Assembly (NCBI GenBank): GCA_027625915.1
Contig: JANTQA010000063.1
Location: 5,413,501-5,477,500, forward strand
Source of the DNA: Anaeramoeba flamelloides
Lineage: Eukaryota > Metamonada > Anaeramoebidae
Direction of reading: 5' to 3'
Length of the DNA stretch: 64,000 nt
A model generated the notes under the pieces. The model was given only the letters and a program-made list of their open reading frames with translations. It was not told the DNA's origin and made no database searches. Positions 37,701-48,359 of the stretch are shown here, in pieces; position 1 is the stretch's first letter; each line of letters starts with the position of its first letter. The position numbers were made by a program, and so were the translations under genes.

Positions 37701-40700
37701 TTCAAAAGTATAGAGTAAAATCAAAGATTTAACTCAATTCTTTTAAATTTTGGAAAACCTAACAGCGCTTTTCTTGAGGTTTTCTGTTTTATCTGTTAAG
37801 TGTTCTAGGTTTTTTCGAGGTTTTCTATTTTATTAGTGAAGTGTTCTGGGTTTTTTTTACTTTAGAAATAAACCGAAAATTTATTAAAATTTTCGGTTTA
37901 TTTCTAAAGTAAAAAAAACCTAACAAAAATCATATTGATTTTCAAATAAACAGAAAACTCAAGAAAAGCTAACGGCGATTTTCCAGAATTCAAAAGAATT
38001 GAGCAAAATCTTTGATTTTTTTCTATTGTTTTAAATTTTGGAAAACCGTTGAGTTTTGGTAAGGTTTTTTGTTGATTAAAAAATTTATCAAGTTGAAGAT
38101 TTTTTGTTGAAATTTAAAAGGGAAATTCAACAAAAAAAAAATAATTTTTTTGTTGAAAATAATTTGTTTGTTTAGTGCAAAGTCCTTGTGAATATTAAAA
38201 GATTCATTTTTTTTTTTTGTAAAACGGGTTAAACTTGTTTTTAATGAATAATTTATGTAAATAAACATCCTTTTCTTTTCAATAAGAAAAATCAAAAGAT
38301 AAAAAATGAAAACGAAAAAATGAAAAATTATTTCAATCAAGTAAAAAAGATAATAAATTACAGTCTAAGATGTTGTAAATAATAAAATTGATTTTGCATT
38401 ATTTTGTTATCTTAAATGTAGATATATGAACTCCAACTAACAAAAAAGAAAAACCATCAAAAAATAAATTGGAACTAAATTCTTTGTAAAAATATTTTCA
38501 TAAATATTAGAGTTTTATCAGAAAGATTCAAAAGTTCGTTATTTTTCTTCCAAAAATCTATTTTTAATGATTATCATTTTATGAACCAATGTATTCTAAA
38601 TATGTTGTTTTGTTATGGGTTGAGTAAAAAATTGGTTTTGTTTACTTTAATGAAGCATTTAAATGAGCCTATTAACGAATTTCTGAATTAAAAATGAGAA
38701 AAATATCATTTATCAAGATTAAAAAAATCAAGAATAATTATAGACAAATAACTATCTTTATTGTTTTGATTTGGGAACAATCACTTTGTTATGTTACGAG
38801 TTTGACCTGGAAGAACGAGAAATATGAAATTGTTCGAAATGAATCAAGATGATATTGAGGAGTTCGAAGAACGACGATTAATATCCTATTAGCACCGGAA
38901 CAATATCATTATTTTGAGTCTGGAAGTTGATCCAAAACCTGGAATTATAACTGGTGATTGTTGAACAAATGAAACAATATGAGATGCTATTTATTTTTTG
39001 GAACTAAGGAACTAAATCATCAAAACAAAAAACAAACCAAAAAAATTTAACCAAAACAACTAATTTGTTATTTTTTAATGCTTACTTTGAAGAACTTGCT
39101 TTTCAAAGCTTCTTTTTCTCTCAACGGGAGTTTATAAAAAAATTGAAGTTAAATTTTACATTTTTATCATTGGAGACAAAACTTGGTTTAAATTTTATAG
39201 AGAAAAACTAGATCGTCCAACTTTTCAATGAGTCTTTATTTTCCCTTTTATTTCATGCCTGTTAAGAAACATACAAAGACGATCAAATATAAAACCCTGT
39301 ATGCATCTATTATGTATTCTTAACAGTGGCTGATTTTGAACATCCCTCCAAAATTTCTTGGCTTGACATAGTAAAAAAAAACTGTTTTTTTTTATTTTGT
39401 ATCAATTTGTAATTATGTATTTTTCACCTTTTTAAACTCTTTTTATAAATGGTTTCTTCTCTTTTCTTCTTTTTTCTTCAAGAAAAAAAAGATCAAAAAA
39501 ACTTTTTTTTTTTTAAAAATGATATTGATTTCTTTGGAACCAAAACCATGTTTGATTTTTGACATTGTTTTTAAACAAAGAAAGGGAATTCATTCAATTT
39601 CCAACCTTTAAGAGAATAATTGAAGGGCTTTTTTCTTTTTTCGTCTATCGAACAAATAATTGGGTTCCTTAAACCAAGTTAATTTCCCAATGCGGTAAAT
39701 CCTTTAGAAGGCGATCTTTTGGGATTTATAAGATTAAAAAACGTTGACAAAAAAATTGGTTACACTCTTCTAAAATAACTTTAAATAACATTTTTAAAAT
39801 CCAATTTTTAGTAGTAACATACTTTCTATTTTACCCAAATTGAATTGAAAATTAAAAGATCAGAAAATTTTCAAACTTTGTCTAATTACCTAAATATTTC
39901 CCAAAATCTTTCCACAGTGACTACAATACTATCCTAAACTTTTGAGAGTTATAATCTCTTTCTTATCAGTAGTTATGAGGAATTATATCGTTAAATTTTC
40001 TCAAGTAAAAAGTTTGAGTTTTTAAAAAAATAAATAGCTCTATAATTAAAAGTTTTGTAAACTCTTTGAAATTAATTTTTTGATTTTTTAAATTATTTCA
40101 TATTTTTTAAATGCTTTTAAACAATCATACAGGAATTAAAGTTCAATATATATATATATATATATTTGATATTTTGAAAGAATTGATTTTGTTAATAGAA
40201 TTGTCCAGAAACTACTTTTTTAAAAAATAATAATAATCCTCAAAAAATGATATTTTCATAAAATTATTTGTTTCCAAAAATCTCATAATGTATAAGCAAA
40301 ATTAAATAATTTTAAAAATTTTCTGAATTAATAAACTTTGTTTCTGTCAATTGGGATCAAAAAAACTTCCGAATATAAATTATTGTTTTAGAATTGACCT
40401 TTTAAGAACAAATAAGAAATAATTAGAATAATTTACATCGAAGAATAATTAATATCCTTACTAGCTAAAACTAATCAATCAATATATTTTCTTAAAATTT
40501 GAAAAATCTAAATTCTTATCACCAAACGAAAAAAACCAACAATACCCATTTTGATTTTCAATTGAAGATCAAATAAAATTCAATCGAAATCAATATTATT
40601 TTTCTACAACCATTTTCACTATTTCAGTAACGTGTAAATAACACATTTTTACCATAATGAACTATAGGCCTTGAAATAATAAAAAAAATTTAAAACTGAA

Positions 40701-41526
40701 AACATTTATCAAAAATAATCAAAAATTAAAACAATAATATGCAAAAATTATTTCAATTTTGGAATTTCCAAAATTTTTTTTCTTCGTATATCCATTCAAA
40801 CTCTTTAAACACATGTAATTTATCAATCACAAAGATGTACCTCTTTGACTGGAAAATAGTTTAGTATTAAATGAAAAATAAATAAATAATTGAAAAAAAA
40901 TAATAATAATGGTAAAATAATTTAACAATTTTTTTTTAGCATTATTTATGGAATTATATTGACTAGTTTCTAAAAAAAAAAAATAACTGGAACTATTGGA
41001 GATTACCAGATTTGAAATTCTAATTTTTGATGAATCGAGTGAAAAAATTTGTTAATTGAATTTTCAGACATTATTAATTGAAAAAATCCATTTAAAAATC
41101 AATAATCCAATGATTAAAATTAAAACCTTTAAAAAAAAAAAAAATTATATATTGCTAATCAACTTTTATTTTTATTTCAATGATATTCTCTTTTATAATA
41201 AATTTTCGAAATTAATCAATAGGTTGGCGGATTGAATAAAAATAATATTGAAAATTTAATAAAAAAATTTAAACAAAATAACAAAAATATTAAAAATGAA
41301 AACAATGATGAAGAACCAAAACCATTCCATCACGAAAATCACTATATGAGCCGATCAAGCGTATTATTTTATTTAAATAGATTAGAACCCTACACAACAA
41401 AAGATATTTTATTAAATGGTAAATCCTCTAATCATTTTTTTTTTTTATTTTATTTTATTACAAAACCTTTAAATTACTTACTTTAATATACAATTTCCTT
41501 ATTGTTTTTTTTCGAAAAAATTACAA

Positions 41527-41561
<35 letters not shown>

Positions 41562-43080
41562 TCAAAAATTAAGAAAGCCAGAAGATAATTTCTCATCTGT
41601 CAATGAATGTTGGAAGCAAATAATAAATACAACAAACTTTACAAGTGAATTAATTCCTGAATTTTATTTTTTACCAGAATTTTTAATGAATTTCAATAAT
41701 TTAAAATATGGGAAATTAAAAAATGGAAAAAAAATAAATAATGTAGAATTGCCCCCATGGTCAAATAATGATCCTTATGAATTTATTAGAATAATGAGAG
41801 AAGCGTTAGAATCTGAATATGTAAGCGAACATTTAAATTATTGGATTGATTTAATTTTTGGATTCAAATCAAGGGGGCAACAAGCAGCAACTGCTGTCAA
41901 TGTATACAAAAATATAACATATCCCGGTTCGGTTGATTTGGATCAAATTAATGAATTACAAAAAAGATTATTGATAAAATCACAAATTGAAAAAAATGGA
42001 CAATGCCCACAGCAATTATTTGTGAATCCTCACCCAAAAAGACAAAGTCTAAAAGCATTAATAAAGAAAGAAAGCAATCAAAAATATTTCAAAAACGAAT
42101 TAAAATTAGCAGATAGCTTAATTTTCACTAACTTTTATCTTAAAACAAAAACAATCATTTATTTAAAAATTGTGAAATCAAATAGCAATACCCAAAACAT
42201 TAACCAAGAAAAATTATTAATTTTAAATAAAAGAAGAAATTTATTTTTAATTCCTGTCGAAAAAAAAAATAATAACGAGAAAAAAGAAAAAAAATTACTG
42301 GAACCATCAAACTTACAACAAATTGTTCAATTGGGCTTTTCGTTAGATCCATCAATTAAAAATTTAAATAATTATATAAAAATAACGCAAGATTTTAAAT
42401 TTGTATTTAGCTGTGGATATAATGATAATTCTATTTTAATTCATTCATTGCAAAATGGGAAATTAATTGAAAAGATCTCAATTTTCCAAAATAGAGTAAA
42501 TATTATAACCCTAGATTCTAACTATTTAATCGCAGGATCAAAGGATTCAACTATCAAAATCTGGAAAATTAACCAAAGAAATTCTTTAATAAATTTAAAA
42601 TATCTTTCAACATTATTTGGTCACACCGATGACATAATATGCTTAGATTCAAATTTGGATTTGGATTTATTAGTCTCTTCAAGTAAAAACGGTTCACTGA
42701 TCTTTCATTCATTTCAAAGGGGTACTATCCTAAAGAAAATTAATCTCGAGTTTTACATTTCGTGGATCAAAATTTTAAAGAATGGTCTGATTATTACTTA
42801 TTCAAAATTGGGCCAACGGCTATTCGTTTATTCACAAAATGGGCAATTATTAAATTCTCAAGTGAATTGTAATTTTGCTTTTTTGAAAACATTTAATAAT
42901 GAAATTAATTTATTAACTATAACTCACAATTACATGCAAATTAGAAATGTTTTTAATCTTTCGATTTTAAAATATTATAAATATAATTTCCCAATAAATG
43001 CAATATCAATTTCTAAAATTAACAATGTTCTATATTGCGGATCAAAAAATGGTTCCTTAATAACATCTAAAATTATATAA
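25784..43080 (+). CDS. BEACH-domain giant protein (LRBA/neurobeachin/LvsA family)
   Basis: Exons 25,784-26,099, 26,252-26,608, 27,907-36,908, 41,223-41,418 and 41,561-43,080 join in phase to about 3,796 residues. BEACH proteins are large scaffolds in membrane traffic, lysosome and vacuole function and autophagy. Order: helical armadillo-like N-terminal half; concanavalin-like region near 31,003-31,800 (SPFVSGENNGWGFFCWIRF); PH-like domain near 36,353-36,680; BEACH domain from W..REISNFEYLMKLN (36,735), through YPIFPWVLADY and RDLSKP, across an intron to PFHHENHYMSRSSVLFYLNR and LIPEFYFLPEFL, to GSVDLDQINE (41,960); then WD40 repeats (GSKDSTIKIW, LFGHTDDI) to TAA. Long Asn, Lys/Glu and Lys/Asn tracts interrupt it. 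The long frame that opens at ATG 28,977 is not the start, because its frame stays open upstream to an acceptor at 27,906. No ATG occurs in the first supported exon, so one or more 5' exons are missing. Subfamily not assignable by eye. Confidence 0.9.
27122..27700. repeat. Intronic repeat, copy 1 (BEACH gene intron 26,609-27,906)
   Basis: It matches 40,331-40,880 in the same direction with moderate divergence. Shared blocks are AAACTTTGTTT, TTGATTTTCAATTGAAGATC, TTTTTACCA, AAACACATGTAATT and CTTTGAC. Both copies lie in introns of the same gene, 13 kb apart. No protein coding capacity. Confidence 0.6.
37657..38055. repeat. Palindromic repeat P, copy 1 (BEACH intron)
   Basis: The copy begins with a decamer array (37,657-37,688: GTAGAGTGCC, GTCAAGTGCA, GTAGAGTGCC). 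Then comes a palindromic unit built on ATCAAAGATTT flanked by TTTTCC/GGAAAA. Then two lines of GGTTTTCT...GTGTTCTAGG text, a perfect hairpin (37,849-37,920) and a second palindromic unit to about 38,055. Related copies lie at 56,560-56,900 and 61,018-61,720. Confidence 0.7.
37849..37920. repeat. Perfect 34 bp stem hairpin
   Basis: Bases 37,849-37,882 are exactly complementary in reverse to 37,887-37,920, with a 4-base loop. The stem includes TTTAGAAATAAACCGAAAAT. It would form a strong hairpin in the intron RNA and a cruciform in DNA. It is the core of palindromic repeat P; a near-perfect version lies at 61,442-61,515. Confidence 0.95.
38750..39740 (+). pseudogene. Coding-like remnant inside the BEACH intron
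   Basis: Within the 4.3 kb intron, G+C rises and short plus-strand frames look like protein: MNQDDIEEFEERRLISY near 38,850, LSLEVDPKPGIITGDC near 38,920, TVADFEHPSKISWLDIVKK near 39,320 and CGKSFRRRSFGIYKIKKR near 39,690. They are short and in different frames. This is most likely an old inserted gene or element with multiple breaks, identity unknown. An unspliced nested gene is less likely. Confidence 0.3.
40331..40880. repeat. Intronic repeat, copy 2 (BEACH gene intron 36,909-41,222)
   Basis: Second copy of the repeat described at 27,122-27,700, in the same direction and again in an intron of the same gene. A 20-bp TA tract lies 160 bp before it (near 40,147-40,166). Confidence 0.6.
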
Positions 43081-43999
43081 TTATATTCGCATCATCGATT
43101 TTATTTAATTTTTCTTTTTTTTTTTTTTTTGTCTTTTGATTTTATTTTCTTATTTTCAATGTACTTATTTATTATTTTTTTTTGCATTGGCAAATAATAT
43201 AAAATATATTACTTTTTTTTTTTCTTCATCTTAATCAAGTTAATTTTATTCGAATTTTTATTAAAAATTGTAAAAAAAAAAATACAAATAAATATATTAA
43301 AATTTTTTTCACTTTTATTTTTTTTTTCAAGGAGAAGAACTCTAGGTAAAAGAATTTTCACTTTTTATTAAAAACAAAAAAAGATCAAAAATCCTAATTG
43401 TTCTAAAGAGTTAAACTAATAGATTATGGGTCATTAAACCACTTCTTACATTTTTTTAAAAAATATAAAGACAGAAGGCTTATGTTATTTTTTTGGAAAA
43501 AAAATTAATACTTTTTAAATCAATGAAAAATTAGTTTTTTTACATGAATGAGAACTATTGCTTTTTCTTGGTTAAGTGATTAGCCTCACTATAGATTTCT
43601 CCATAAGTATTTTGTAATTGGGGGGTGTAAATGATATTAGTTTTCCATGCCCAAATAGCTCGAAAAAATTTATTATAATTATTATTATTGAATAAATTAA
43701 TCGATTCTTTATTAATGAAACAATCAAAAAAGCTTCATCTCGGAATTTTTTTTTGAATTTATTTTCGAAATCTAAAAATAGAAACTCAAAATAAAGTATT
43801 CGAGTATATAACAATTCTTCTTACAAACTTTCAAAAGTAACTAGTATTATAATTTTTTAATTTTACAGATTAACATAAGAATCATCGCCTAAAAACCCAA
43901 AGACTGGTTAGTTATTTTCTTTTTTTTATAAAGCTAAATGTAGCATCAATCTATTTGCATTATTTATGAAATAATTTGTCAAAAGAATCTATTTGTTAA

Positions 44000-44160
44000 T
44001 TATTTTAATTTTTTTTATAAAAATTCAATTTTTAGTTATTAATCTACATTTGCTACAAATTTAAGAAAGTTATTTTGCAACTTTGGAGTCTGAATATAGA
44101 TAATCAGACCTTTAAATTTGTGGTGAAATACTGGGTTTTTTTCTGAAATTGACGGGTTTG
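44000..44160 (+). repeat. Dispersed repeat D, part 1, copy 2
   Basis: It matches the minus strand of 20,500-20,720 (AATCTACATTT, GAATATAGATAATCAG, CTTTAAATTTGTGG). Here part 2 (44,228-44,316) follows in the same direction, while at 20.5 kb part 1 is inverted relative to part 2, so the two loci are not simple copies. Confidence 0.5.
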
Positions 44161-44227
44161 TTACTAATACAGGGATCATTTTTAATTGACGAGATCAACA
44201 AATAATACTATTTTTCTTAATCAATTT

Positions 44228-44316
44228 TTTAGATACATTTGAAAAATAGGATTTACATCCAATAACAACATACTTTTATTTTAAGCTTCTTCTTAGTAGA
44301 TTCTAATCCCTTAATA
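44228..44316 (+). repeat. Dispersed repeat D, part 2, copy 2
   Basis: Contains CCAATAACAACATACTTTTA and ends CTAATCCCTTAATATT. It is related to 20,980-21,086 and 51,278-51,337. Confidence 0.5.
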
Positions 44317-44651
44317 TTAAAAAAAAAAAATTTAAAAGATTTTTTGATTATTGCGATTACTGTTAATTGTAAAATAAAAAGATCAAAATTTTCATCAATC
44401 TTTCCTCAAAATCAAATCACAATAATTAAAAATAAATTATCAAAAGTCTCCAATTCTAAAAAGGGAAATTAATAATTTAACACCTCATTTTAAGAAGTAA
44501 AATATTGAAATCTTACATACTTTTCAAAAGTCTTTTTTTGGAAACCTGAATGAAAATTTTGTTCCATTTATTTTGCAACAAATAGTATATGAATTTTACA
44601 ATAAAGAATAAGTTTTTAAAAATTGAAAAAATGTTTTTTTAATTTTTTTTA

Positions 44652-44848
44652 CAGTTAGTTCCACTTTTATGCATAAACTGCAACAAAATTTAAGGCACAA
44701 TAAAAAACTCAAATTAAGGCACAAAATTCAGATTCTAGTAAAAATAAATTGTAAAAAAAAAAGAATTACAAATTTTGTGCCTTAATTTGAGATTTTTTTG
44801 TTCCTTAAATTTCGTTGAAAGTTTGTGCCTTAAAAATGGAACTGACTG
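44652..44848. mobile_element. Tc1/mariner-type MITE, 197 bp
   Basis: The outer ends are CAGTTAGTTCCACTTTTA on the left and, read inwards from the right, CAGTCAGTTCCATTTTTA. TA stands immediately outside both ends (44,650-44,651 and 44,849-44,850). CAGT termini with a TA target duplication are typical of Tc1/mariner/pogo elements, so the class is well supported though inferred. The arms extend about 80 bp and carry the motif TTAAGGCACAA twice on the left, with matching units on the right. No frame is present, so it depends on a transposase elsewhere. Confidence 0.8.
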
Positions 44849-46407
44849 TATAGTTTTTAGATTATTTTATTTCAACAAAAAAAAAGCTACAAGATGCCTT
44901 TTTATTTGATTATTATTTTTTTTTTTTAATTTTTGCTTCGAAATTTTAAGAAAAAAAAATAATTAACTTCTTGTTTTATGTTTCCAAATAGTTAAAATTC
45001 TTCAATTCGAAACAAATTGTTTTCTTGAAGTGTGCAATCAATTTAACTCGATTTAATCTAATTTGTGGTTATTTTGTAACTCTCTAAATTTGACAAAGTA
45101 AGAATTTGGTAACATTCTTTACATTAAAAATAATTTATTTGAGAAAAGCGAAAAAAATGAAAAAAAAAAATCTTCGAGATCTCAAAAAGTAACAAAGTTA
45201 AACACTCCAAAACTCACAGAGTTGTTTTCAAAATTATAGATTCACGGCTTTTCAAATTCGAAATTGAGTGTTGCTCTTTGACACTTTTTTCTAAAAATGT
45301 CCACTTTTTTTCATTTAAGATTTTTGGAGATCGATTGTTCTTTATAGGTTGACTTGTTTTTAATAGATATTAAGTACTCTTAAAAATTATAAATTTTTTT
45401 TTAATCCATTACATAAAATTATAATTAAATATCTATGACTAGAACCTTAAGGATCAATTTTTGTAAGATTTCTTCAGAACCAAAATCAAGAGTTTTCAAT
45501 AAAAAAAATGATAGTTTTGAAAAAAATAATCCACAACATCAATAATTAATTGTTTTTATTAAGAAAATTGTTTTGTAATTTGACCAATAAGTCTTTTTAT
45601 TTAACACTAAAACTTTTAAAAATTATAACTTTATACTGATTAGAATGATTATTATGAATTAAATTCTTCAATACGATATACAATCAATCAAAAAGCAAGA
45701 ATAAAAAAATATTATTGTACCAAATTAATCTTAAACCTCCATAAAACCTTTTTTTTAAAAAAAAATATATCTATGAATGACTACCAAACATTTTATTCTG
45801 TTTTCTATAAATATCACCACTTTAGTGAACTTTAAGTAGGTTTATTACTAAGATAATAAAATATTTGCTTATTTATAAAAAGGATATGATTTTAAATATT
45901 TGCAATAATACATCAATTTTCCATATATTTAAATATTTCGTTATGATGTACTGAATTATTTTCATTTCAGGTATTTTTTTCAATACAATAGAAATGATTA
46001 AATAATAAATATAGTTTTAATCACAAAAATAGTTTTTAAAATCCTCTATTTGGATTGAGGCAAATCCAGACTAATTGTTTATTAAATATATATTGAAAAA
46101 TCTAACCACAATTACTTTCTTGAAAAGTCCAATAGGATAAAAGTAAGTCGGAAATTCAAATTATTCTTTTTGGATTTGGTTGTTTATAAAGAAATGAATT
46201 CATACCTTAGATCAGTTTATTCTTGTTTTGTTTGATCTTACTTTTCATTCTCAATCTCTCTTAATGTTTGATTTCAGATTTCATCAATAAATTTTTTTCC
46301 AAAGTTGAAATTTATTTTTTCCCTTTTTTTTTGTTTTCTTATTTCAATAACTTAAAGAAAAATCATTCTTTAAATAGAAGAAAATTTATATTGAAAGTTA
46401 TTTTAAA

Positions 46408-47880
46408 ATGTTGTGTGTGGTTTTATTTTTCTTCCTTCTTTATTTATTGATCCACTTTCATTATTTTCTACCAGAAGGATCAAAAAATATAAAGATCAAA
46501 CCTTCTTTACATTTGACAATCCCACGCCCACCAAAGCTCACAAAAAGAAATTTAAAAGAAGAAAAAGAAAAACAAAAATATAATGAAAAAGAAGAAAAAG
46601 AAAAAGAAAACGAAAACGAAAACGAAAAAAACAAAAACAAAAACAAAAACCCAAATTCAGACATTCCTTCAAATCAAAATCTAGAAGCGAACATAAATAA
46701 AAATAATTTTCAACAAAAAAACAAAATTAAGGATTCAAAAATAAAAATAAAAACAAACCTCAAGAGTCAAGATTTAAAAGTAATGAGCAAGGAAGAAAGA
46801 AGAAAGTATTTTGTAAACAAATTTTATCAAAAAAGAGAAAGACAAAGAGCAAAATTCCGAAGACTAAGAGAAAAGCAACAATTAAAAATAGAAAATCCCA
46901 ATTTGTATCAAAAAGAAGTGGAAGAAAAAATTGAGAAAAGAAAAGAAAAGAAAAAAGAAAACAATGTCCGAAAACAAAACTCTTATCAATCAAAAAGAAG
47001 AATTAAAGGTTCAAATGTCCCAGAACACATCCAGTCCATGTCAAAAAGAGAAAGAAGAAAGTATTATTATGAACGATACCTCGAAAAACAAAATAAAAAA
47101 AAAAATAGTGTTAAATTACCCAACAAGCCCCTCACCAAAAATAGTTTTCAAATTAAATCCAGCCCAAATATCATTTCAAATCCAAGAAATAAAGAAAAAA
47201 ATGAAGAACCGAACACAACAAAAACCCAAGAAAAAGATCCAACAAATGAAATTTCAAAAACAGAAAATCTACTTTCCTCAGTTAATCATCAAGAAATTGA
47301 AAAAAAAGAACAAAAAGAAGAAGACGTAGAAAAAGAAAAAGAAATCAAAATAAATGATCATGTCTTCCAAAAAGATGCTAATAATAAAAAAGAAGAAAAA
47401 AACGAAAAAGAAGTAAAAAATGAATCTGAAAGCGACGAACAAAAAGAAACTGTTTTAGTAGCTTTTCAACCAATTTCAACTGTTGGTAATAACAGCAATC
47501 AAAAAGAAAACGAATTAACAATTGAAAAAATGAAAATTCAGTTAGAGAACGAAAATGAAAATGAGAAGAACAAGAAGAAGAAAGAAGAAGATGAAGAAGA
47601 AACAATAAATTGCAATCAGAAAAACAAGAAACTAAAGAATTGCAAAAGTGGTGGAACAAAGGTTTCTGAACATGTAATTGGAATGAGTAAAGAAGAAAGA
47701 AGAGAATATTATTCAAAATTATTTCAAAATACGCACCCAAAGAAAAATTCAAAAAAACACAAAGGAAATGAAAAAATGAGCAAGGAAGAAAGAATCAAAC
47801 ATTATTCTGAATTAAAAAAAAAGAAAATTCAAAACTTGAAAGAAAAGGCAAAAGGTAAAAGTGAAGAAAATAGGAAGTAA
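46408..47880 (+). CDS. Lys/Glu-rich protein with repeated MSKEERR motif
   Basis: A 490-codon open frame ending TAA. From codon 23 on it is highly charged, with Lys/Glu/Asn tracts and four copies of one motif: MSKEERRKYFVNKFYQKR (about residue 125), MSKRERRKYYYERYLEKQ (211), MSKEERREYYSKLFQ (426) and MSKEERIKHYSEL (457). The spacing is irregular. The first 22 residues (MLCVVLFFFLLYLLIHFHYF) could be a signal anchor. However, the DNA there is a pyrimidine-rich run ending CTACCAG at 46,468-46,474, a model 3' splice site, so the real exon more likely starts at 46,475 with its ATG in an unplaced upstream exon. No family is recognised. A basic or acidic intracellular protein is inferred from composition. 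Confidence 0.6.
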   Translation: MLCVVLFFFLLYLLIHFHYFLPEGSKNIKIKPSLHLTIPRPPKLTKRNLKEEKEKQKYNEKEEKEKENENENEKNKNKNKNPNSDIPSNQNLEANINKNNFQQKNKIKDSKIKIKTNLKSQDLKVMSKEERRKYFVNKFYQKRERQRAKFRRLREKQQLKIENPNLYQKEVEEKIEKRKEKKKENNVRKQNSYQSKRRIKGSNVPEHIQSMSKRERRKYYYERYLEKQNKKKNSVKLPNKPLTKNSFQIKSSPNIISNPRNKEKNEEPNTTKTQEKDPTNEISKTENLLSSVNHQEIEKKEQKEEDVEKEKEIKINDHVFQKDANNKKEEKNEKEVKNESESDEQKETVLVAFQPISTVGNNSNQKENELTIEKMKIQLENENENEKNKKKKEEDEEETINCNQKNKKLKNCKSGGTKVSEHVIGMSKEERREYYSKLFQNTHPKKNSKKHKGNEKMSKEERIKHYSELKKKKIQNLKEKAKGKSEENRK

Positions 47881-48147
47881 AAAAAGAAAAAAAAGTAAAA
47901 GAAAAAGAAAAAGAAAAAGGAAAAGGAAACAGAAAAGAAAAAGAAAAAGGAAAAGGAAGATAGGGAAAAATTAGAGATTGTGAATTTTCAACAAAAATCA
48001 TCAATATAGAAATTTTAATAAAATAGGAACCAAAACTATCTTTAAAACAGATGGCAAACACCAATAGAGCTATTTTTAGGCTCCAATTAACAACTTTTTT
48101 CTGGTCACTTTTTTAAAATGACTCTAACCAAATGAAGAGTTGATGAA

Positions 48148-48275
48148 AAAAGAATATATTTTTCAAAACACAGGAACAAAACAGTCATTTTCAAAATGTG
48201 AAAACAAAACTGCTTTATTCACAGCACCTTTTTTAAATGAGCAGAAACAAAACGTTTAAAAATGTGTCCAATATA
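48148..48275 (+). repeat. Conserved 130 bp repeat E, copy 2
   Basis: Matches the minus strand of 25,123-25,250. It lies directly before a stretch that looks coding on the plus strand. Confidence 0.65.
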
Positions 48276-48359
48276 TTTTTCTATTTCTTCTTTCACATCA
48301 GTTTTTGCAGACCACTTTTTAAAACTTTTCGTTTTCATTTTTTACGAAAATAGTTTTAT

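Larger units (their letters stand above)
43081..46407. other. AT-rich spacer with a mariner-type MITE
   Basis: T-rich 3' flank of the BEACH gene, repeat D parts (44,000-44,160 and 44,228-44,316), and the 197 bp element at 44,652-44,848. Pyrimidine-rich sequence near 46,230-46,345 may belong to introns of the following gene. Nothing else recognisable. Confidence 0.5.

Noticed and set aside
38915-38965. EVDPKPGI as a 2A-like or retroelement motif
   Set aside because: The required NPGP core is absent and no reverse transcriptase or nuclease motif is nearby.
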